This document shows positions 14,411 through 18,737 of a DNA stretch of 18,737 nucleotides, one piece after another. Position numbers and translations under genes: made by a program. This DNA is from Desulfobacterales bacterium. Lineage in GTDB: Bacteria; Desulfobacterota; Desulfobacteria; Desulfobacterales; C00003106. The notes under the pieces were generated by a model. It was not told the DNA's origin, made no database searches, and saw nothing but the letters and a program-made list of their open reading frames with translations. Position 1 is the first letter of the stretch, and the number at the start of each line of letters is the position of its first letter. The DNA is taken from positions 1 to 18,737 of the forward strand of contig DAOVGD010000208.1 of assembly GCA_030672555.1 (NCBI GenBank). The letters are read 5' to 3'.

Positions 14411-14591
14411 CTCTCATTGATCATTGATCATTGATCATTTCACATTTGTCATCTATCATTTAAGAACTTTAGCGCCACAGTAGCACTTTCTGCAAAATGT
14501 ATTGTAAAGGCAATAGATTACATGGGCTTCAAGTATAAGAATTAATCCGATTTTTAATGATAAATGTCCAATGATAGATGTTAAATGATAA
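14411..14591. repeat. Phased heptad palindromic element, copy A
   Basis: Seven heptads ending in CAT stand in unbroken register at 14411-14459 (CTCTCAT, TGATCAT three times, TTCACAT, TTGTCAT, CTATCAT). Five heptads beginning with ATG stand in register at 14557-14591 (ATGATAA, ATGTCCA, ATGATAG, ATGTTAA, ATGATAA). The two arms are inverted copies of a NNNNCAT motif. Between them 14503-14556 is a 54-base core matching 18125-18178 at 49 of 54 positions. An extra 43 bases (14460-14502) separate the left arm from the core and are absent in copy B. The element ends just before the ribosome binding site (AAAGG) of the next gene. No ORF is inside. Confidence 0.88.
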
Positions 14592-14606
14592 TTCTAAAGG
14601 TTCACC

Positions 14607-15188
14607 TTGATATCCTTTGACAGAGACCAGCAGCTCATTGCCTTTCTCATCGGTCTCATCATTTTAATGATCTATTTTGTGAGACCGTTGAGCGGCCCTT
14701 TGTCTTTTTCACAGGACAACAGAGGTGCTGGACAAGGCGATCAGGTTCATGAGGTATTTATAGAAGTCCAGGGTATGGTAAAAAGACCGGGGGTCTATTC
14801 GTTTGATAAGAACCCTTCTTGTGTTGAAGCCATACAAGAGGGGGGCGGTATCGTCGAGGGATTGGTTCTTAAAACCTGCGACAGGACACCGACCTTGGAG
14901 AGTGGTGATCGATTAATAGTGGTAAAGAAGAATGAGTATGAGGCGGGAATAGAGATTGCAGATATGGATGCGGCCGGTCAATTAGTACTCGGCATCCCGT
15001 TGGATATAAACAATGTGGATTCAGAAAGCTTAGATGTCATTCCTGGAGTAGGTAGACACTTAGCCGAACGTATCGTTCAATTTAGAGAGGAACAGGGGCC
15101 GGTTATGAACCTGGATGATCTTCTTAAGGTGAGGGGGATAGGAAAGAAAAAGCTGGAAAAGTTGAGGCCGTATCTGACAATAAAATAA
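14607..15188 (+). CDS. ComEA-like protein: membrane anchor, SLBB-like domain, helix-hairpin-helix DNA-binding domain
   Basis: 193 residues from a TTG at 14607, with AAAGG (14596-14600) six bases upstream. One membrane helix (about residues 9-26) anchors the protein, and the rest is likely periplasmic. An SLBB-like fold (about 48-108, EVFIEVQGMVKRPGVYSF ... GDRLIVV) is followed by a linker and a ComEA-type double helix-hairpin-helix region (132-193: DINNVDSESL, then the hairpins IPGVG at 145-149 and VRGIG at 175-179). ComEA proteins bind incoming double-stranded DNA during natural transformation. SLBB plus HhH is the usual layout of the longer Gram-positive type as well. No other competence gene (comEC, pilQ) lies in the window, so a role in transformation is inferred. 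It stands alone, convergent with larB. Confidence 0.85.
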   Translation: MISFDRDQQLIAFLIGLIILMIYFVRPLSGPLSFSQDNRGAGQGDQVHEVFIEVQGMVKRPGVYSFDKNPSCVEAIQEGGGIVEGLVLKTCDRTPTLESGDRLIVVKKNEYEAGIEIADMDAAGQLVLGIPLDINNVDSESLDVIPGVGRHLAERIVQFREEQGPVMNLDDLLKVRGIGKKKLEKLRPYLTIK

Positions 15189-15201
15189 GCAGTTAGCCGT
15201 C

Positions 15202-15260
15202 AGCGGTTGAGTGGTCAAGGGTTAACGACTCGACTACTTGACCACTCGACTACTCAACGA
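15202..15260. repeat. Phased octad element between convergent genes, with an 11-bp hairpin
   Basis: Units of 8 bases run in register at the right side: ACGACTCG, ACTACTTG, ACCACTCG, ACTACTCA (15225-15256), with ACGATTAC running into the larB stop. The left side has AGCGGTTG and AGTGGTCA (15202-15217) in the opposite sense. GAGTGGTCAAG (15209-15219) pairs perfectly with CTTGACCACTC (15237-15247) around a 17-base loop. Placement between two converging 3' ends suggests it could act as a two-way terminator, although no U-tract follows. Unit sequences match those of 10992-11069. Confidence 0.75.
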
Positions 15261-16010
15261 TTACACTCTATTAATAAGGGAAGCCACATACCCTGCACCG
15301 AACCCGTTGTCAATGTTTACCACGGCAATCCCGGAGGAGCAGCTATTGAGCATGGCGAATAGGGCGGTAAGACCGCCAAAGCTTGTCCCGTATCCCGTGC
15401 TGGTTGGCACCGCGATAATCGGTTTGGCCACTAAGCCGCCGACTACACTCGGAAGCGCGCCTTCCATACCAGCGATAACTATTAGGACCGATGCTTGCTC
15501 AAGGCTATCTTTGTAATCTATCAGCCGGTGAATGCCGGCTACACCTACGTCATACAGCGTATCTACGTGGTTTCCCATAGTTTGAGCTGTTATAGCAGCC
15601 TCTTCTGCCACTGGGATGTCAGATGTCCCGGCAGTAACAACCACAATAGTCCCTTTTCCGGTTATTTCGATAGGTTTTGATGAATATACCAAGACTTTTG
15701 CATCTGTATGGTATATACTGTCAATAAATCGTTTGGTGATAACATCAGCCTTTTCTTTTTTGAGCCTGGTTACCATTACTGTGTCATTTTGTGAGACCAT
15801 CGCTTCCATAATGCCGATTATCTGTTCAATCGATTTCCCCTGTCCAAATATCACTTCGGGAAATCCGTTTCTTAGGGATCGATGGTGGTCGACCCGTGCA
15901 TAGGAAATATCCTGATAGGGGAGATCTTTTAACTGTGCCAAGGCTTCGTCTACAGATACCTGACTGGAATGTACAGAATCTAATAACTGTTTTAACTTTT
16001 TTATGTCCAT
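15261..16010 (-). CDS. larB: LarB: pyridinium-3,5-bisthiocarboxylate mononucleotide (nickel-pincer) cofactor synthesis, carboxylase/hydrolase
   Basis: 249 residues from the ATG at 16010, which has GAAGG six bases upstream and starts the family-like MDIKKLKQLLDSV. The frame stays open to 16091 but those residues are low-complexity. LarB carboxylates and hydrolyses nicotinic acid adenine dinucleotide, the first step to the nickel-pincer nucleotide of lactate racemase and related enzymes. The C-terminal half resembles PurE (AIR carboxylase): VTAGTSDIPVAEEAAITA, VGVAGIHRL, VIAGMEGALPSVVGGL and the VPTSTGYG loop. The N-terminal YARVDHHRSLRNGFPEVIFG block is typical of LarB. No larC or larE lies in the window, so the rest of the pathway must be elsewhere. 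It is a single-gene unit. Confidence 0.93.
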   Translation of the reverse strand: MDIKKLKQLLDSVHSSQVSVDEALAQLKDLPYQDISYARVDHHRSLRNGFPEVIFGQGKSIEQIIGIMEAMVSQNDTVMVTRLKKEKADVITKRFIDSIYHTDAKVLVYSSKPIEITGKGTIVVVTAGTSDIPVAEEAAITAQTMGNHVDTLYDVGVAGIHRLIDYKDSLEQASVLIVIAGMEGALPSVVGGLVAKPIIAVPTSTGYGTSFGGLTALFAMLNSCSSGIAVVNIDNGFGAGYVASLINRV

Positions 16011-16108
16011 TTTAACCTTCAGATTAAAAAATGTGGTATGAGGAATTTGTAAAAAAATTTTAATGAGTTTTTTTACATTCAGGGTTAACAATTACGTTTA
16101 ATGTTCCG

Positions 16109-16141
16109 ATTATATAACAAAGCAATAGGAATTTTTCCTAT
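16109..16141 (-). promoter_or_regulatory. Candidate larB promoter with an overlapping dyad
   Basis: On the minus strand a perfect TATAAT (16114-16109) lies about 100 bases before larB; a matching -35 at 17 bases is not seen. In place of the -35 is the dyad ATAGGAA-TTT-TTCCTAT (16125-16141), seven paired bases around three. A promoter without a good -35 but with a dyad there fits control by a bound activator or repressor, possibly related to nickel or substrate supply. This is inference only. Confidence 0.4.
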
Positions 16142-16221
16142 ATTCCTCATAGCATCTTATGTATTTAACAGATTTTTTGAAATTTTGGAATGAATTTCGC
16201 ATCACTTCAAAACCATAAGCC

Positions 16222-16251
16222 TTGACAAGACAACGATTTCCTTGCTACGAA
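16222..16251 (+). promoter_or_regulatory. Possible promoter of the mltD-like gene
   Basis: A perfect TTGACA (16222-16227) is followed after 18 bases by TACGAA (16246-16251), a weak -10. The start would be near 16258, about 36 bases before the ATG. Neighbouring CTACGAAG and CTACGAAT (16245-16260 region) form a short direct repeat. Confidence 0.35.
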
Positions 16252-16293
16252 GCTACGAATGTATTGATATACAATATCAAAAGGTGGGTGTTT

Positions 16294-18072
16294 ATGAAAG
16301 TTACTATGTGCAGATGTATGGTTTTTCTTCTTGGTATGTGTTTGATTGTTGGATGTGCCCCTGTCAATATACAGACGGTCAGTAGTAATAATGACACGGA
16401 ATCTCCGGATCTTCTCGATGGGGTGGATGCGGAATATATCGAGAATATAAACGGGGATATAGACGGAAAGACAACCACCACCTCAAAAACCAATGTAAGT
16501 TGCGACACCCCTAAAGAGGAGAATGGGGAAAAGGCGCAGAGTTCTCTTGATGCCGCGTTGGAACTTTGTGAGGCCTCCCAGGAGTTTTGGGGTGAAGGGA
16601 ACCTGGAGAGGGCAATTGACGCCTTGGACCAGTCCTATACACTTATATTAAATGTAGATCCTGACAATATTCCTAAATTGATTCAACAAAAAGAAGATCT
16701 GCGCTTCATGATCTCCAAAAGAATTCTGGAAATATATGCCTCCAGGTATACCGTGCTCAACGGGAATCATAAAGAAATACCGTTGATCATGAACAAACAT
16801 GTTGAGAAAGAGATTAAACGGTTCCAGGGGATTGAACGGAGATTTTTTGTAGAGTCCTATCAACGTTCTGGCAGATACAGGGGAGAAATGTTAAAAGCTT
16901 TGAAAGAAGCAGGCCTTCCGGAAGAACTCTCCTGGTTACCGCTTATTGAAAGTGGATTTAAGGTCAGGGCATTGTCCCGTGCCCGCGCACTTGGCCTTTG
17001 GCAGTTTATCCCCTCGACCGGCTATAAATTCGGTTTAAACAGGGATGCATGGATTGACGAGCGATTAGATCCTGAAAAAGCAACCGCTGCCGCCATCGAC
17101 TATTTAAAGGAATTGCATCATATATTTGGAGACTGGACAACGGTACTTGCCGGTTACAACTGCGGTGAAGGCGCTGTCTTAAGGGTAATTCGCAACCAGA
17201 AGATCAATTATTTGGACAACTTCTGGGATCTCTACCAGAAGCTCCCCGGCGAAACCGCACGGTACGTTCCCAGATTTTTGGCTACGCTGCATATCCTAAA
17301 AGACCCGGCTAAGTATGGGATCGTCTTAGAGAAGTTGGACGAACCGATTCCTTATGAAACTGTGAAGATTGAAAAGCAGGTTCAATTAAAGACAGTTGCA
17401 GACAAGTTAGGAGTATCCTCTAAAGATCTCATAGCGTTAAACCCTGAACTGCGGTATAAGGCCACACCGGATACTCCGTATTCTCTCAAAGTTCCTTTAG
17501 GAGCAGGAGAGGTCTTGCTTGCGAAGCTAAATGAGATACCGAAATGGACCCCGCCACAAAAGTCTTATATATACCACCGGGTTAGAAGAGGGGAATCCTT
17601 ATATCTCATTGCCTTGAAATATAGGACTAGTGTCCGGGCAATTACGAGCGCGAACAACATCCGGCGGAAACATCTCATTCGACCCGGGCAAAAGCTAAAG
17701 ATACCAGTTAGGGGAAGAGGTGGAAGAAGACTTGTTGCCTCGAATTATCAGCTCCTTCCCGGGGGAAAATATCGTGTAAGGACCGGCGACTCTCTATGGC
17801 TTATTGCTCGGAGGTTCAATACCACCACCAAGACGATTCAGCGGCTCAACGGTTTGAAATCTACTCGTCTTTATGCTAAACAAATCCTTAAAATTACAGA
17901 GCGAGGAAGTACACTTCAGGCTAAAAACAAAAAGGCGTACCGCGTGCAATCAGGGGACAACCTAACCTGGATTGCCAAAAAGCATAATATGACCTTAACT
18001 CATCTACTTCGCGTCAACAGCTTCAGTAAACACAGCACTATTTATCCGGGACAGGTTGTTTTGGTCGAATAA
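16294..18072 (+). CDS. mltD: Membrane-bound lytic murein transglycosylase, MltD type, lipoprotein with three LysM domains
   Basis: 592 residues from the ATG at 16294, with AAAGGTGGG about eight bases upstream; the longer frame from 16222 would bury the signal peptide. The N-terminus is a lipoprotein signal (VFLLGMCLIVGC, lipid-modified Cys in the lipobox LIVGC). A variable helical region (about 70-150) precedes the SLT domain (about 185-330), with catalytic Glu219 in PLIESGF and the conserved ARALGLWQFIPSTG and LAGYNCGEGAV. A degenerate LysM-like segment lies at about 370-415, and clear LysM peptidoglycan-binding domains lie at 427-472, 493-536 and 549-592. MltD cleaves the glycan strands with formation of 1,6-anhydro-muramic ends. 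Three C-terminal LysM exceed the two of E. coli MltD; otherwise the protein is normal. It is convergent with trkH. Confidence 0.93.
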   Translation: MKVTMCRCMVFLLGMCLIVGCAPVNIQTVSSNNDTESPDLLDGVDAEYIENINGDIDGKTTTTSKTNVSCDTPKEENGEKAQSSLDAALELCEASQEFWGEGNLERAIDALDQSYTLILNVDPDNIPKLIQQKEDLRFMISKRILEIYASRYTVLNGNHKEIPLIMNKHVEKEIKRFQGIERRFFVESYQRSGRYRGEMLKALKEAGLPEELSWLPLIESGFKVRALSRARALGLWQFIPSTGYKFGLNRDAWIDERLDPEKATAAAIDYLKELHHIFGDWTTVLAGYNCGEGAVLRVIRNQKINYLDNFWDLYQKLPGETARYVPRFLATLHILKDPAKYGIVLEKLDEPIPYETVKIEKQVQLKTVADKLGVSSKDLIALNPELRYKATPDTPYSLKVPLGAGEVLLAKLNEIPKWTPPQKSYIYHRVRRGESLYLIALKYRTSVRAITSANNIRRKHLIRPGQKLKIPVRGRGGRRLVASNYQLLPGGKYRVRTGDSLWLIARRFNTTTKTIQRLNGLKSTRLYAKQILKITERGSTLQAKNKKAYRVQSGDNLTWIAKKHNMTLTHLLRVNSFSKHSTIYPGQVVLVE

Positions 18073-18082
18073 CCACAATCAC

Positions 18083-18220
18083 TTGTCATTGATCATTGAC
18101 CATTGATCATTGATCATTTGTCATTGTAAAGGCAATAGAATATATGGTCTTCAAGTATAAGAGTTAAACCGATTTTTAATGATAAATGTCCAATGATAAA
18201 TGATAGATGACAAATGACAA
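18083..18220. repeat. Phased heptad palindromic element, copy B
   Basis: Six heptads ending in CAT are in register at 18083-18124 (TTGTCAT, TGATCAT, TGACCAT, TGATCAT twice, TTGTCAT). A 54-base core (18125-18178) follows without a gap. Six heptads starting with ATG are in register at 18179-18220 (ATGATAA, ATGTCCA, ATGATAA, ATGATAG, ATGACAA twice). It is the most regular member in the window: six units, core, six inverted units, 138 bases in total. It fills the space between the converging 3' ends of the mltD-like gene (10 bases away) and trkH (3 bases away). Compared with copy A it lacks the 43-base extra segment and has one more right-hand unit. Confidence 0.9.
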
Positions 18221-18223
18221 TTC

Positions 18224-18737
18224 TCAACTTTTCCACGCTGCAGGGTGGAGGGCGATCAACACGGTATAGACTTCAAGTCTTCCTAAAAGCATGCAGAAAA
18301 TAAGTATCCATTTGCCCGGAATAGGAATCCAACCATAGTGCTCTATAGACCCCACTCCTGCCAGCCCAGGGCCAATATTGCCTATTGTTGCGCTTGATGC
18401 CGCAATTGCAGTAACAAGATCCGGAACAAAGAAAGAAAGCAAAAGAGCTGATATCACAAAAAGTCCCATAAAGAGGATGACAAAGGTCAGTATATTCACA
18501 ACCTTTACTTCTTCAACAGTGGCTTCTCCTATCTTAAGCGGTGCGATCAAGCGGGGCTTGGCCATCTTCCGCAGTTCACGTCCGGCGGCTTTTAACACCA
18601 CCATAATTCGAACCATTTTCATCCCTCCACCTGTAGAGCCGGCACACCCCCCCCCGAACATCAAAACAAGCAAAGGGCATCGGCACACGTCGGGCCAATC
18701 ATCCAAGTCAGCGGTACCGGCGCCGGTGGGAGTTAGA
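18224..18737 (-). CDS. trkH: Trk-type potassium uptake protein TrkH, C-terminal part (partial, cut by window end)
   Basis: 171 codons are visible. The reading frame is open to the last bases (CTA ACT CCC ACC ... gives LTPTGAGTADLDDWPD), so the gene continues beyond the window and the ATG at 18706 is not its start. The potassium-filter stretch FGGGCAGSTGGGMKMVR is the fourth pore loop of the TrkH/KtrB family, followed by membrane helices and the final pore helix TIGNIGPGLAGVG. MLLGRLEVYTVLIAL close to the C-terminus is also diagnostic. It imports K+ with a cytoplasmic TrkA gating partner, not seen here. A Gly replaces the usual Ile in FIGGCAGST, encoded by a run of nine G (plus strand C 18647-18655), and the preceding DVCRCP is unusual, so a sequence error is possible there. 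Confidence 0.92.
   Translation of the reverse strand, partial: LTPTGAGTADLDDWPDVCRCPLLVLMFGGGCAGSTGGGMKMVRIMVVLKAAGRELRKMAKPRLIAPLKIGEATVEEVKVVNILTFVILFMGLFVISALLLSFFVPDLVTAIAASSATIGNIGPGLAGVGSIEHYGWIPIPGKWILIFCMLLGRLEVYTVLIALHPAAWKS

Noticed and set aside
14411..14591. CRISPR array reading of the ATTGATC repeats
   Set aside because: Units are 7 bases and contiguous, with no 30-base spacers and no cas genes nearby.

Overview
The window looks like chromosomal DNA of a Gram-negative bacterium of the Deltaproteobacteria/Desulfobacterota type. This rests on the gene order rpsB-tsf-pyrH-frr-uppS-cdsA-dxr-rseP, a short EF-Ts, an MltD-type lipoprotein transglycosylase and a soluble GAF/GAF/PAS hybrid kinase. 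The lineage is inferred from gene content and protein style, not from a database search. Base composition is moderate, with AT-rich spacers.

Layout. Positions 1-780 hold the tail of an unknown ORF and a broken tyrosine-recombinase gene. Next come a large cytoplasmic hybrid histidine kinase (780-3359) and a small hypothetical ORF that ends inside a palindromic MITE-like element (3834-4088). From 10741 down to 4138 on the minus strand runs a compact operon of eight housekeeping genes. It links translation (S2, EF-Ts, ribosome recycling factor), UMP kinase, isoprenoid and envelope lipid synthesis (Dxr, UppS, CdsA) and regulated membrane proteolysis (RseP). Adjacent genes from pyrH to rseP overlap by 4-16 bases, so they are probably co-transcribed. 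The only sizeable internal spacer, rpsB-tsf, is filled by heptad repeats. A tRNA-Arg(CCG) gene and a convergent holA with an internal insertion follow. A second MITE copy lies between two candidate promoters and lysC. After lysC come a ComEA/SLBB-like protein, larB (nickel-pincer cofactor), an MltD-like transglycosylase with three LysM domains, and the C-terminal part of a TrkH potassium transporter.

The most unusual feature is not a gene. At least five intergenic spacers carry arrays of degenerate 7-bp or 8-bp units kept in strict register. In the two best cases (14411-14591 and 18083-18220) heptads ending in CAT form one arm, heptads beginning with ATG form the inverted arm, and a 54-bp core (49/54 identical between copies) sits between them. 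Octad versions with the same inverted-arm plan sit at 10992-11069 and 15202-15260. I read these as a dispersed family of phased-oligomer palindromic elements; function and mobility are unknown. No CRISPR array, complete mobile element or obvious new multigene defence system was seen.
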